64,000 nt of DNA. Origin: Halobacteriovorax sp. HLS. GTDB lineage: Bacteria > Bdellovibrionota > Bacteriovoracia > Bacteriovoracales > Bacteriovoracaceae. A program made the translations under genes and the position numbers. The stretch lies in contig NZ_QOCL01000016.1 in NCBI RefSeq assembly GCF_004006665.1, positions 124,001 to 188,000 of the forward strand, written 5' to 3'. Under the pieces are notes generated by a model. That model had not been told where the DNA came from. It made no database searches and saw nothing but the letters and a program-made list of their open reading frames with translations. Shown here in pieces: positions 33,202-42,516 of the stretch (position 1 is its first letter; each line of letters begins with the position of its first letter).

Positions 33202-33810
33202 ATGATTGAAAAAGCAAAAGATTTATATGCACAATTAATACATGCTCAAGAGCTTGTTGATAATTCAACTCGCAGAAAAGTGTTAATAGATTCTATGCGA
33301 GAGCTTGAAGCTTCTGGTGTTAATTGCCAATCATGTACAGGTTGTTGCTGTACGTTTATTTCTAACTCAATGCAAACTGATGGTGTGCAAACGCTTGAGC
33401 TCTACATATACTTACATGATAAAGAGATGTGGAATGATTCTCTCATATCTAGACTAAATGAAGTTATCAAAAATAATAGACTCGATTATGAAATATCCAC
33501 AGGTCAGGGTAGTTCTTTTCGAAGAACTTATACGTGCCCTTTTTATAATAGTGGCCCTAAGGGCTGTTCAATCTCACCTGAGTCTAAACCTTTTGGATGT
33601 TTAGCATTTAATGCATTAGGAAAGGGTGTTAGTGCCGGAGAAAACTGCACTTCAAATATTGAAGTCTTAAAGCAGCGAGAAGATATATTTGAAAATAACG
33701 AACAAAGAGCAAATGTATATTTAAAGTCTATTCTCTCTTTGGATTGGGATAAACTTCCAATGCCGGTAGCACTGCTCAGACTTCACGAATCGATAGGAAA
33801 AATACTATGA
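33202..33810 (+). CDS. YkgJ-family cysteine-cluster protein
   Basis: The cysteine pattern of the zinc/iron-chelating YkgJ family is present: CQSCTGCCCTF near residue 40, CPFYNSGPKGCSI and GCLAFNAL further on. Length 202 aa. The biochemical function of the family is unsettled; metal or Fe-S binding is likely. The stop overlaps the ATG of the beta-lactamase-like gene (ATGA). Confidence 0.8.
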   Translation: MIEKAKDLYAQLIHAQELVDNSTRRKVLIDSMRELEASGVNCQSCTGCCCTFISNSMQTDGVQTLELYIYLHDKEMWNDSLISRLNEVIKNNRLDYEISTGQGSSFRRTYTCPFYNSGPKGCSISPESKPFGCLAFNALGKGVSAGENCTSNIEVLKQREDIFENNEQRANVYLKSILSLDWDKLPMPVALLRLHESIGKIL

Positions 33811-35360
33811 AACTTATGTTGCTTTTTCTTTTAAATATATCCGTATTTGCACAATCGGCTCACTTTGAGAAAATTGTCTGTGATAGTTTTAATCAAAGTA
33901 TTACAAAAGAGTTTTATCACAATAGTTTTAGTGAGGACTTTATAGCGGGGTTTCCGTTTTCTAAATATACTTCATTTTTTAATAAACAATTGGATAGCTA
34001 CGGTAAATGTGTTTCGGTTTCAAGTAAAAAGAATGAGGATGATTCATTACAAGTCAGTGTTAAGACAAAGAACTTCTATAATAAATTCACTCTGCACTAC
34101 GACTCAGAAAAAAAAATAAGTGGTCTATGGACTAGTGGGCTAGAAAGTCTTTCTGGAAATATTGAAAGAGAGTCAAAATATCTATGTAGTATTTTAAAGA
34201 AAGATTCTAAGCTCGATTACGAAAAACATTTTGATAAATCTTTTATCGAAGAGATATCTCTAGAAAAGTTTCAGTCTGTTGTTGATTATATTGTAACAAG
34301 CTATGGTAGCTGCAATGGACTTGAGATAAATTTGTTAGATAGTCATTCGGCCCAGTTAATAACGAATCATTCAAAGAAGCTAAAATTTAGTATTTCAACT
34401 TCAAGCGACTCAGGACTTATAGTGGGACTTTTGTTTAAGGGGGAAATTGCTCCACCTATTGAGTTAAATACGAAAGAAGAGCTAAAGAGTATTTTAGAGA
34501 AATCTGATGGAATAAATGCAATGCTTTTTAAAAAGCTGGGTAAGAGTTCTATTTTTTCTTTTAATGAAGATATTCAACTTCCATTAGGCTCTACTTTTAA
34601 GCTCTATATACTATTGGCCTTAAGTGAGAAGATTAAAAATACTAGTGCAAGCTGGGACGATGAACTTGAAATTAAAGATGAGTTCAAATCTTTACCATCA
34701 GGTGATATGCAAAATATACCAAGTGGTCAAAAGAGAACACTTTATCAGTTTGCAAGAAAAATGATAGAAATATCAGATAATACTGCTACTGATCACTTGT
34801 TAGCATATCTTGGAAAATTGGAAGTGGAGAAGTTACTTCGTCGCCTAAATATTTCTAATCCAAAGAATTTTCCTTTTCTCTCGACGATGGAAATGTTCAG
34901 AACTCGGGCATTTCTTTCTAAAGTGGATGTTGCAAACTACTCTAAAAGTTCTCGCTCAGAGAGATTAAAAATTCTCGAAGGACTGAAGTCTAAGAGTCAT
35001 GAAGAGTTAATTAAAGGAATTACAAAATGGGGAGATACACCACTTTATACAAATGAGATAGAATGGTTCTCCTCGGCAGAAGAGATTTGTACTTTATATA
35101 AATCTTTAAAAGAACAGAATAGTTCTGAAATAGAGAAGATACTTTCTTATAATACACCTTTTATTGATAAGAATAAGGTTGAGTATGCAGGTTATAAAGG
35201 GGGTTCTGAGCCTGGCGTTATATATATGGCGTACTTAATAGAAAGAAATAAAGAGTGGGAGTGTTTTATCGCATCTAGAAATAACACAGAAAAAGCGATT
35301 GATCAGGCTTCCTTCTTTTCTTTAGTTGAAGGAAGCTTAAAGTTACTTTTGTCTAATTGA
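33807..35360 (+). CDS. secreted class A beta-lactamase-like serine hydrolase
   Basis: After a signal peptide (1-15) the N-terminal half holds two similar segments (about 20-110 and 122-211), each with a pair of cysteines around a beta domain, which looks like an internal duplication. The hydrolase domain has the SxxK motif GSTFKLY (Ser 262, Lys 265), SDN in ISDNTATDHL and KGG (YKGGSEPG) where beta-lactamases have KTG. It likely acts in the periplasm on penicillin, peptidoglycan or a D-amino-acid substrate. The missing Thr of KTG is a reason for caution about lactamase activity. Translationally coupled to the YkgJ gene. Confidence 0.78.
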   Translation: MKLMLLFLLNISVFAQSAHFEKIVCDSFNQSITKEFYHNSFSEDFIAGFPFSKYTSFFNKQLDSYGKCVSVSSKKNEDDSLQVSVKTKNFYNKFTLHYDSEKKISGLWTSGLESLSGNIERESKYLCSILKKDSKLDYEKHFDKSFIEEISLEKFQSVVDYIVTSYGSCNGLEINLLDSHSAQLITNHSKKLKFSISTSSDSGLIVGLLFKGEIAPPIELNTKEELKSILEKSDGINAMLFKKLGKSSIFSFNEDIQLPLGSTFKLYILLALSEKIKNTSASWDDELEIKDEFKSLPSGDMQNIPSGQKRTLYQFARKMIEISDNTATDHLLAYLGKLEVEKLLRRLNISNPKNFPFLSTMEMFRTRAFLSKVDVANYSKSSRSERLKILEGLKSKSHEELIKGITKWGDTPLYTNEIEWFSSAEEICTLYKSLKEQNSSEIEKILSYNTPFIDKNKVEYAGYKGGSEPGVIYMAYLIERNKEWECFIASRNNTEKAIDQASFFSLVEGSLKLLLSN

Positions 35361-35841
35361 AAATGATTTCTCTTATGCCAATAAGCATCCCAAATTGCCT
35401 GTTTACTATAACGTTCATTTGAGAAATTTCTTCTTGTGCTTCAGAAAATAACATCCAATTTCCTGTATAATCTTTCTCAAGTTTAATATGAAGAGAGTTT
35501 CTTCTTCCTGTCGCTCCATTGATTAAGTACTGAACTTCTAATTTAGCTCCATTTTGTACTGAAAATTCTTTTGCATACAGCTTAATGGCCTCAAGACCTT
35601 GTCGTCTTTCAAGAACCAAACCACCTTCAAGAACTTTTGAAACTTCAAAGCTTTCTCTTTCAATCAAATTAGAACCACTATAGGTATCTTTGTGAAATTT
35701 TTTAATTACTAGGTCTTGGTCAACATCTATTAGAAATTCATTTGTTTCTGAATCATAGTTATTATAAACGTCTAATATTTTAATTTCTTTTGCGAAGGCA
35801 CTGATATTAAATATTAGTGCTAGCATTAATAGTAGCTTCAT
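35353..35841 (-). CDS. hypothetical secreted protein
   Basis: A signal peptide (LLLMLALIFNISAFA) precedes about 145 residues rich in beta segments (DLVIKKFHKDTYSG, AKLEVQYLINGAT, SLHIKLEKDYTGNW). No cysteine, no metal motif, family unknown. The gene overlaps the beta-lactamase-like gene tail to tail by 8 bp. A good ribosome site (GGGAGA) precedes the ATG. Confidence 0.6.
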   Translation of the reverse strand: MKLLLMLALIFNISAFAKEIKILDVYNNYDSETNEFLIDVDQDLVIKKFHKDTYSGSNLIERESFEVSKVLEGGLVLERRQGLEAIKLYAKEFSVQNGAKLEVQYLINGATGRRNSLHIKLEKDYTGNWMLFSEAQEEISQMNVIVNRQFGMLIGIREIIFN

Positions 35842-35925
35842 TTTCTCTCCCTAAAAATTATGTGAAAAATAGTACCCAAGGGAAACTGGATTGGCAATGA
35901 AACAGAGCTGAGTAACTATCTGAAA

Positions 35926-37401
35926 CTAGGCTGCTTGTGCTTTGGCCTTTGGAAGAATAATTGTAAAGCATGTATTGTTAAAAGAATCATTTAAATAAAA
36001 TTCTCCATTATGCTCTTTAACAAATCGGTTTACTAATGAGAGACCTAGGCCTGTACCTTTTCCAATTGGCTTTGTTGTAAAGAATGATTGTGTTAATTTC
36101 TCTCTATTTTCTGGCGCAATACCAGGACCAGAGTCAATAACGTGTATTTTTACATGCTCATAATCTTCTACAAAATCTATCTTTATCCAATTCTCTTTTA
36201 CTGTAGATTCCTTGATCGCATCTTTAGCATTATTAATAAGATTTAATAAGACTTGAGAGATTTGAGTTTCATTACAAAAAATTTCGATTTGATTTTTTGG
36301 TAGCTCATAGATTAATTTAATTTGCATACTTCTCATGGCTTCTTCACAGAACTCGAGAGTATTACTTACAATTGTTGATAAGTTTGTATTATAAAATCCG
36401 TTATCTCTAGATTTTTGAGATAAGTGATGAAGTCCCTTAATGATTTTTTCAATTCTCTTAGATGCCTTATCAATTGAATCAAGAGATTTTTGAAACTTTT
36501 GAGGATTTTCCATAATTCTAGGAATTATTTTTGTTTGACCTGAAATGATAGAGAGTGGGTTTGCTATTTCATGAGCAATTCCCGCTGAAATTTCTCCGAC
36601 TGCCGCCAGTTGTGCGGAAAATGAAGCTCTTTCTTTTTCGGCCGCAAGCTCTTTTTCTATTTCTTTCTCTTCAGTGATATCGTAACGAAGAGCAGTGAAT
36701 CCTGTTATATTTTTATGAATATCCAATTTAGGGAAGATAAAGGTTTCGACCCAGTAGAGCTTACCATCTTTTGCCTTATTACAAAATTGTCCTGTCCAAA
36801 TCTCTCCCTTTAGGATCTTTTTCCATAGCTCATGATAAAATGATTTAGGATGAAGTCCTGAAGAGATTAAACGGTGAGTTTTTCCTATGATTTCTTCTCT
36901 CGAATATTTGGATATTTCACAGAACTTATCATTTACATGAGTAATGACACCGCTCTTGTCGGTATGGGCCACAATGAAAAAATTCTCAAGAGATTGCTTA
37001 TATTTAAAAAACTCATTGGAAATACTTCTTTTTGAGCTTACGATTGAAACTTCTTTTGTTACATCTTTGAACGTACCAAAAACAGCAGTTAATTTATTAT
37101 CTGTGAATAGAGGTTTTCCATAAGATTCAACGTATTTTACATTTCCATTATTATCAATAATTCTAAGGATAGCTCTAAATTCTTCAAGGTTTTGAACTAG
37201 ATTATTGAATAATTCGGTTATTTTACTTCTATCTTCCGGATGGTAGTGATTTATTGCTGAGTCAACATCCATTTTCTCGCCAATTTCAATTCCATGTATT
37301 CTATAAGTTTGAGGGGACCAAAAAAGCTCATTGGTTACTAGATCAACTTGCCAGCATCCAGTATTTGTTGTTTTTTCTAGTTCTTCATAAAGGTAGAGCA
37401 T
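35926..37401 (-). CDS. soluble PAS-domain sensor histidine kinase
   Basis: Two PAS domains (about residues 1-120 and 135-245, each closed by a PAC-type segment such as FGTFKDVTKEV and FTALRYDITEE) precede a HisKA helix with phospho-acceptor His 277 (ISAGIAHEIANPLSII) and an ATPase domain with N box LINNAKDAI, G1 DSGPGI and G2 GTGLGLSL. It has no transmembrane segment, so it senses a cytoplasmic signal. No response regulator lies beside it. Length 491 aa. Confidence 0.9.
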   Translation of the reverse strand: MLYLYEELEKTTNTGCWQVDLVTNELFWSPQTYRIHGIEIGEKMDVDSAINHYHPEDRSKITELFNNLVQNLEEFRAILRIIDNNGNVKYVESYGKPLFTDNKLTAVFGTFKDVTKEVSIVSSKRSISNEFFKYKQSLENFFIVAHTDKSGVITHVNDKFCEISKYSREEIIGKTHRLISSGLHPKSFYHELWKKILKGEIWTGQFCNKAKDGKLYWVETFIFPKLDIHKNITGFTALRYDITEEKEIEKELAAEKERASFSAQLAAVGEISAGIAHEIANPLSIISGQTKIIPRIMENPQKFQKSLDSIDKASKRIEKIIKGLHHLSQKSRDNGFYNTNLSTIVSNTLEFCEEAMRSMQIKLIYELPKNQIEIFCNETQISQVLLNLINNAKDAIKESTVKENWIKIDFVEDYEHVKIHVIDSGPGIAPENREKLTQSFFTTKPIGKGTGLGLSLVNRFVKEHNGEFYLNDSFNNTCFTIILPKAKAQAA

Positions 37402-37535
37402 TTTGTTACCAATTAAGGGTTATATTAGTAAATCGACAAAATATTGGTATGAGTTTAGTGAAAAAAATAAATTAAGGTTACCTTTTAGTAACTCTTAATA
37501 TTTGGGGTTTAAGTGTCCGAGTAAATGAAACAGTG

Positions 37536-38396
37536 TTAAATATTCTTAATCTCAACTGAGCAATGACCAAAGCTTTGAAACCTGTTGTTTTTGAGCTTTA
37601 CATCGCATGGATTGCATTGACCGAAGTAATTACAGACTGAAAAGTCGTTTTTAATTTGAAATCTATCCGAGAGTATATCACCAATTGGAGACTTCTTATT
37701 GTAAAGATCATGATGACATCTGAAGACATATCCTTCTGGAGAAATAAGAAGCTCAGAAGTTTTACAACTTACTGTCTGTAAATTATTTTCATCTTTAAAA
37801 ACACCATTTGGGTAATGATATTGACCATATTCTTTTCCATTGTGTGTACCTAGAAACTCTTTAAGTTTAAAAAAGAGGCCGTTTTTACTACATTGATCCT
37901 GTGCCAGAGAAATATCGGCCGAAGATTCTGGGTGATCAACACAAAAAAGACCTATTGAATAACCTGAGTCATGAAGGATTTTTACTTTGTTAATTGTCTC
38001 GTCTAAATCCATCGTCTCTGGATGGTAACTAACTCTAATTGCCGGATATGGAAGATCTCTATCGAACTTATCTTTAGAAATATTGTTCATGAAAGTCTGT
38101 GGATCAAATTGAATGTTGGTTAGAAGATCAATCCGAGTGCTAGGAGAAATAGAATTAATAATTTTATAAAAGTCTCGATGTATTGTAGGTTCTCCGCCCT
38201 GAAGGGAGATAGGAAGATCTTCTCTAGAGCTTAATCTATTTAAGGCTTCAGACCATTGCTCACCAGTAAGGTGTTTTCTTCTCTGATTAAGTCCTACAGT
38301 ATGATTAATACAGTAGCTACAGCTCAAGTTGCAACCTAGTGTGAGGAAGACTCCAATATAGTTGTAATTTTCTGGAAGAGTAACTTGTTGTAGCAT
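37536..38396 (-). CDS. radical SAM protein with C-terminal cysteine cluster
   Basis: The radical SAM motif is CNLSCSYCI (Cys 22, 26, 29) and SAM-contacting GGEPTIH follows. The C-terminal CHHDLYNKKSPIGDI, CNYFGQCNPCDVK and FGHC resemble a SPASM or twitch auxiliary cluster. At 286 aa the protein is compact. It stands at the left edge of the glycosyltransferase cluster, divergent from the GT9 gene. Substrate unknown; peptide or sugar chemistry is possible. Confidence 0.8.
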   Translation of the reverse strand: MLQQVTLPENYNYIGVFLTLGCNLSCSYCINHTVGLNQRRKHLTGEQWSEALNRLSSREDLPISLQGGEPTIHRDFYKIINSISPSTRIDLLTNIQFDPQTFMNNISKDKFDRDLPYPAIRVSYHPETMDLDETINKVKILHDSGYSIGLFCVDHPESSADISLAQDQCSKNGLFFKLKEFLGTHNGKEYGQYHYPNGVFKDENNLQTVSCKTSELLISPEGYVFRCHHDLYNKKSPIGDILSDRFQIKNDFSVCNYFGQCNPCDVKLKNNRFQSFGHCSVEIKNI

Positions 38397-38486
38397 TTAA
38401 GCATTATAAGATTCTGGACAACTTGTGTCAAAGATCAACGCTATAAATCTTAATGCAACCGTTAGACTATTCAACTATAATTAGGT

Positions 38487-39314
38487 GTGGAAAAAATATT
38501 AATTATCAAAACAGGTCATAGTGAAACATTTGCTGAGCAAGTTAGTGGAGAAATTTGTAGTCTTGGAGACGTTTTAAGGACTATTCCAATTGTTTGCAGT
38601 GGATTTCCTTCCAATATGTGGAGCATTGATTGGTTAACTGATCATAAAGCACTCGAGCTTTTTGATGTCTTTGATAAAGAAATTGGTTTGAAGATAATTG
38701 GACAGGATATTATTGACAAGTCTTCGTACGACATAGTTTTAAATCTTGAAAAAGGTTACTCAATAGAAGGTGGCAATGTATACGGATTTACTTCGAGCAG
38801 TACGATTCGAAAAATTGGGCATGACAGTAGTAGCGTAGTTCAATTTCCAATTCTTGATGATTATTCCATTGAGCAGAAGTTTTATGAATACTTTAATATA
38901 AAAACTGAGTTGAGCGAACTTAGAATTAATTCAAAACTTAAGACGTCCCCAATTTATAAATATGGGCTCAATTGGAAGGCAGGACCTAAGTGGCCTCAAA
39001 AGATTCTACCAAAAGAGTATTGGACTAGTTGGTATGATGCAATTAATGAATCTTCCTCTGTCTCTTGGCAAGAAGGGTTTGATAGCATAAATGAATATAT
39101 TTCTTGGATTGCAAAATGTGAAACTATCATTACGTTAGATAGCCTTGGTCTTCATGTTGCTAATATTCTTGGCAAGAGAACGATTGCTCTCTATGGTCCT
39201 ACCCCTTGTGAAAAGAGTATTTATCCTAATGAAAGAATGGTTTTTTACTATAGAAATACTGAAGAGCTTAAGAATCTAGAAACGGTTGTCTTGGATTTTA
39301 TAAAAAATGATTAA
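38487..39314 (+). CDS. glycosyltransferase family 9 (heptosyltransferase-like)
   Basis: The start is GTG 38487. KILIIKTGH opens the first Rossmann domain and the sugar-donor region is LDSLGLHVANILGKRTIALYGPTP, typical of GT9 (ADP-heptose:LPS). Length 275 aa is shorter than usual (about 330-350), and the N-terminal acceptor domain seems trimmed. It overlaps the next glycosyltransferase gene by 8 bp. Confidence 0.8.
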   Translation: MEKILIIKTGHSETFAEQVSGEICSLGDVLRTIPIVCSGFPSNMWSIDWLTDHKALELFDVFDKEIGLKIIGQDIIDKSSYDIVLNLEKGYSIEGGNVYGFTSSSTIRKIGHDSSSVVQFPILDDYSIEQKFYEYFNIKTELSELRINSKLKTSPIYKYGLNWKAGPKWPQKILPKEYWTSWYDAINESSSVSWQEGFDSINEYISWIAKCETIITLDSLGLHVANILGKRTIALYGPTPCEKSIYPNERMVFYYRNTEELKNLETVVLDFIKND

Positions 39315-40305
39315 TCCACAATACGATATACTTTGTGCTTCCTACTTTAGACACGAGCTATTTAGCAAGCTATTAAGTTATTTTGATAATATAGCCCCTC
39401 TGCAAAATCTTAAAAATATTTATATCATTGTTCATTCTGAAGATCATGAAACAATGGAACTCGTTAGGTCCTTCCAAAGAAAACTACCTATAAAGATAGT
39501 TGAAGTAGCTACTAAACTAATGCCAGGAGTGAGCCGTAATCTTTTGATTTCTCATTCAGAAGCAGAGTATGTGTTGTTCTTAGATGACGACATCATTCCA
39601 AATAAAGATTACTTTAGTTACTCACAGGAGATTATTCAAGAGCACTGTCCTGATGTCTTTGGTGGACCAGATCAACCTCGTTCAGAAGAGGGGAGAGCTC
39701 AGGAGTTAGTAAGTTCTGTATTGAGTTCACCCTTTGTCACAGGCGCAACCTATAGACGCCATAATAGAAATACAAGTATGAACCTAAAAGCAACAGAGCT
39801 TGATTTGACTCTTTGTAACTTGTGGGTAAAACGAGCCGCTCTTGGTCCTTTGCAATATTACTTCGATGAAAAGATAATGAGGGCAGAAGAATGTGACTTG
39901 TTAAATAGATTAGCTGTTTCTGGACAATCTCTTTACTATTTCCCTGATCTCTATGTTTTTCACTATCGAAGGGTCAAGGTGTGGGAGTTGTTTAAGCTGC
40001 ACTTAAGGGCCGGATGTGCACGAACGAAAATTATTTTAAAGAGTAGGCGAAATTATCACTTCTTTTTTCTAATACCTATTTTATGCGGATTAATCACTCC
40101 TGTTACGTTAGTCTATTCTCCAATAAGTTTTTCTCTATTGGTTGTCTTACATTTCTTATTAAGTATTTTTACACTTTTAAAATTAAAAGAAGTTAGAAAT
40201 TTAAGTGAATGTGTGTATTCTTGCTTAGTTATAGTTGTTATTCATTTGGGTTTCTCCTTAGGCATGATTTCAGGTATAATTCTACCTAATGCAAGAAAGA
40301 ACTAA
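39307..40305 (+). CDS. family 2 glycosyltransferase with C-terminal membrane segments
   Basis: A GT-A fold: YDILCASYFRHELFSKLLSY at the start, GVSRNLLISHS and LFLDDDIIPN with the DxD metal site, and ECDLLNRLAVSG for the acceptor site. Two to three C-terminal hydrophobic helices (FFFLIPILCGLITPVTLVYS, SLLVVLHFLLSIF, CLVIVVIHLGFSLGMI) anchor it. It probably adds a sugar to a lipid-linked glycan. The end overlaps the HPr-kinase-like gene by 17 bp. Confidence 0.8.
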   Translation: MINPQYDILCASYFRHELFSKLLSYFDNIAPLQNLKNIYIIVHSEDHETMELVRSFQRKLPIKIVEVATKLMPGVSRNLLISHSEAEYVLFLDDDIIPNKDYFSYSQEIIQEHCPDVFGGPDQPRSEEGRAQELVSSVLSSPFVTGATYRRHNRNTSMNLKATELDLTLCNLWVKRAALGPLQYYFDEKIMRAEECDLLNRLAVSGQSLYYFPDLYVFHYRRVKVWELFKLHLRAGCARTKIILKSRRNYHFFFLIPILCGLITPVTLVYSPISFSLLVVLHFLLSIFTLLKLKEVRNLSECVYSCLVIVVIHLGFSLGMISGIILPNARKN

Positions 40306-41293
40306 GATTTTAATAAATATTCATGGCTTTAATATTTCCGTCGAAGGCTTAAACGAAGAGCTTTATAAAAAAGTTAGAAGTGACTTTAGCTATTTTCTGG
40401 TTGATAGACTGGAGGGAAGTCAGGGCCTTGCTATTAGCTGGATTGAAGAGGAGCCACATGGAAAAATTCCCAAGAATCTCTATCCTGTAAAACAATCTGC
40501 CAATTCTATGACTTATGATTCGGATGGGATTAGGTATAATGATTATTATTCTAAGGCCACAACGGTTTTGGATTATAAGAATAGAACTTTTACTTTATTT
40601 TCTAAAAATCAAGATTTGGTTTATGAATTAATATTCTTAATTATTCAGTCTCGTTCAGGAAAGTATCTAGATAGTATTGGTTTTCATAAAATTCATGCAT
40701 GTGCATTTGTATATGATAAGACGAATTATATTTTAATTCTACCCTCTAAGGGAGGGAAGAGCACGACCTTGCTTCATTTGTTGAAAAAGTATGACGTTGA
40801 TATTATCTCAGACGATTCTCCGATTGTAGATAGCAAGGGGGGTCTATATCCATACCCTCTAAGGTTAGGAGTTGAAAAACGACAAGATTACGATGGTCTT
40901 TTTGGATTAGACAAAGATGCAATATATGATTTTACAAGACAGCACTATTCTAAGAAGTATCTTCTTCCGATAAGCGCTCTTAGAAATAATATTTCAGTTG
41001 CCTCGAACACGAAGGTTATTTTTGGCTTTAGGGGGAGTTTTGAAAAACCTAAAAAGTATAAAATTTCCAAAGTAAAAGCATTTCAATTTATGTGGTATCA
41101 CATGATTATTGGAGTAGGGCTTCCAATGATTATAGAGTACTTTATAGAAAATAATATTAAAGACTATCTACTAAATTTTAGGATTTTAATATCCAGAATT
41201 CGAAATGCTATTATACTAATAATGAAATCTAATTGCTCTTCGATAGAGTTATCGTCCTCTATCGAAGAAAATGTGAAAGAATTACTTCGTTAG
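40289..41293 (+). CDS. HPr-kinase/phosphorylase-like P-loop protein
   Basis: A P-loop LPSKGGKSTTLLHLL (residues 151-165) is followed by IISDDSPIVD, the usual second motif of the HPr kinase C-terminal fold, and YPYPLRLG. The HPr-kinase N-terminal domain and a target HPr gene are not seen. Such kinases in glycan or lasso-peptide gene clusters phosphorylate peptides or sugars; which applies here is not clear. 334 aa. Its stop overlaps the convergent gene by 4 bp. Confidence 0.65.
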   Translation: MQERTKILINIHGFNISVEGLNEELYKKVRSDFSYFLVDRLEGSQGLAISWIEEEPHGKIPKNLYPVKQSANSMTYDSDGIRYNDYYSKATTVLDYKNRTFTLFSKNQDLVYELIFLIIQSRSGKYLDSIGFHKIHACAFVYDKTNYILILPSKGGKSTTLLHLLKKYDVDIISDDSPIVDSKGGLYPYPLRLGVEKRQDYDGLFGLDKDAIYDFTRQHYSKKYLLPISALRNNISVASNTKVIFGFRGSFEKPKKYKISKVKAFQFMWYHMIIGVGLPMIIEYFIENNIKDYLLNFRILISRIRNAIILIMKSNCSSIELSSSIEENVKELLR

Positions 41294-41877
41294 TCTAGGC
41301 CATTGTAAATTGGCGGACACTTTAGTATTGAAAAATTTTGATTTTCAATTGTAAGCGCTACAATCATTTTATTTTTATCAACTTCAATTTCTTTCGCAGT
41401 GAACTCTTTAGAAACACCGTCTTCCATGTGTTGGATTTTTACTTCATTTCCACGAATTGAAAAATACCCTGAATCGCTATTAGGCTTATGAATCGCTATC
41501 ATCGGATCTTTTAGAGTATTTGGCCATATCTTAATAAATCCAGCCGGAGAGAATTTCATTACAGTTTTTTCCTCTTCTTCTGAACAGAAGAAAAAGTTTG
41601 AAAACTTAAGTCTTTCTTTAAGAGGGATGGTCGTATAGTTAGCCTCATCTAATTTACGATTATCAGGAGTTTCAGAATTAGAAGGGACTTCATAAGTGTC
41701 TACCTTCTTATTTTTTAGAAAGTCTATCGTTTCTTCATGAGTGACAAGAGTATCTTCTAAAACTAAGAATTTCTTATGAAGTAGGTAGAGCATCGCAAAA
41801 TTACCAAAAATCATTGCGATTAGGAAAAAGTATAAAATAGATGACGATTGTGTTTTCTTACTCTTTTTGACAGTCAT
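41290..41877 (-). CDS. single-pass membrane protein, divergent paralogue of the next gene
   Basis: The chosen start is ATG 41877 (MTVKKSKKTQSS) behind AGAGA; the frame runs on to 41940. One TM helix (ILYFFLIAMIFGNFAMLYLL) is followed by a linker and a C-terminal domain bounded by cysteines (FFFCSEEEE to ILKCPPI) with FIKIWPN and YFSIRGNEVKIQ. The same order (TM, coil, FYCS, TIW, final Cys) occurs in the protein at 41993. Function unknown. Confidence 0.6.
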   Translation of the reverse strand: MTVKKSKKTQSSSILYFFLIAMIFGNFAMLYLLHKKFLVLEDTLVTHEETIDFLKNKKVDTYEVPSNSETPDNRKLDEANYTTIPLKERLKFSNFFFCSEEEEKTVMKFSPAGFIKIWPNTLKDPMIAIHKPNSDSGYFSIRGNEVKIQHMEDGVSKEFTAKEIEVDKNKMIVALTIENQNFSILKCPPIYNGLD

Positions 41878-41992
41878 TGTTTTTCTCTTTTTAGTCTTTG
41901 TATTAAGCTGTATTTTACACCACTTTTTCGAATCGTGCATAATTGAATTTAAATAGTTGGTAATAAATCACTTCACATATACAATATAACTT

Positions 41993-42409
41993 ATGAGCAA
42001 AGTTATACTACTAATACTATTACAAGTTAGCTTAATTGCTAATGTTTACCTTTATCGTCAACTATCTAGTAAAGAAGCTCTTGAATCGAGCCAAAGTCTG
42101 AGCAACCTCGAGAAATTTAGGGGGAAGTTAAAAGTCGCTACATTCTACTGCAGTCTTCACTCCTCTAGAGATGTTATTCGACTTCTTGAAGGGCGAATGA
42201 CGATATGGGACAAATCAAGCAGAAGTATACAGGAAACTGTTTCATTGAAACCAAGTAATATTGGAACCTATAAAATCCTAGATTCATCACTAATGTTGGA
42301 GTTTAGTACTGGCGAGAAACACGACCTTAGGATTAGTGAAGTAGATAATAGAGGTGAGATTACCGCCTTTTTAGGCAACACTATTTATAAATCAAGTTAT
42401 TGCCAGTAG
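41993..42409 (+). CDS. single-pass membrane protein, paralogue of the divergent gene
   Basis: A 138-aa protein with an N-terminal helix (VILLILLQVSLIANVYLY), a short coil and a domain from FYCSLHSS to KSSYCQ. MTIWDKSSRS aligns with IKIWPNTLKD of the neighbour, and spacing between first and last Cys is similar. It is therefore a shorter paralogue. The 115 bp between them hold both promoters. Function unknown. Confidence 0.6.
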   Translation: MSKVILLILLQVSLIANVYLYRQLSSKEALESSQSLSNLEKFRGKLKVATFYCSLHSSRDVIRLLEGRMTIWDKSSRSIQETVSLKPSNIGTYKILDSSLMLEFSTGEKHDLRISEVDNRGEITAFLGNTIYKSSYCQ

Positions 42410-42516
42410 TTCCTTACCCATTCATGTAACCACTGATTTTTTTTGATGTCTCCTTGACTATGGTAAATCTATGATAGAGTTAAGTTGAGTTAATTTTTTT
42501 AGTTTGAGGGAGAGTT

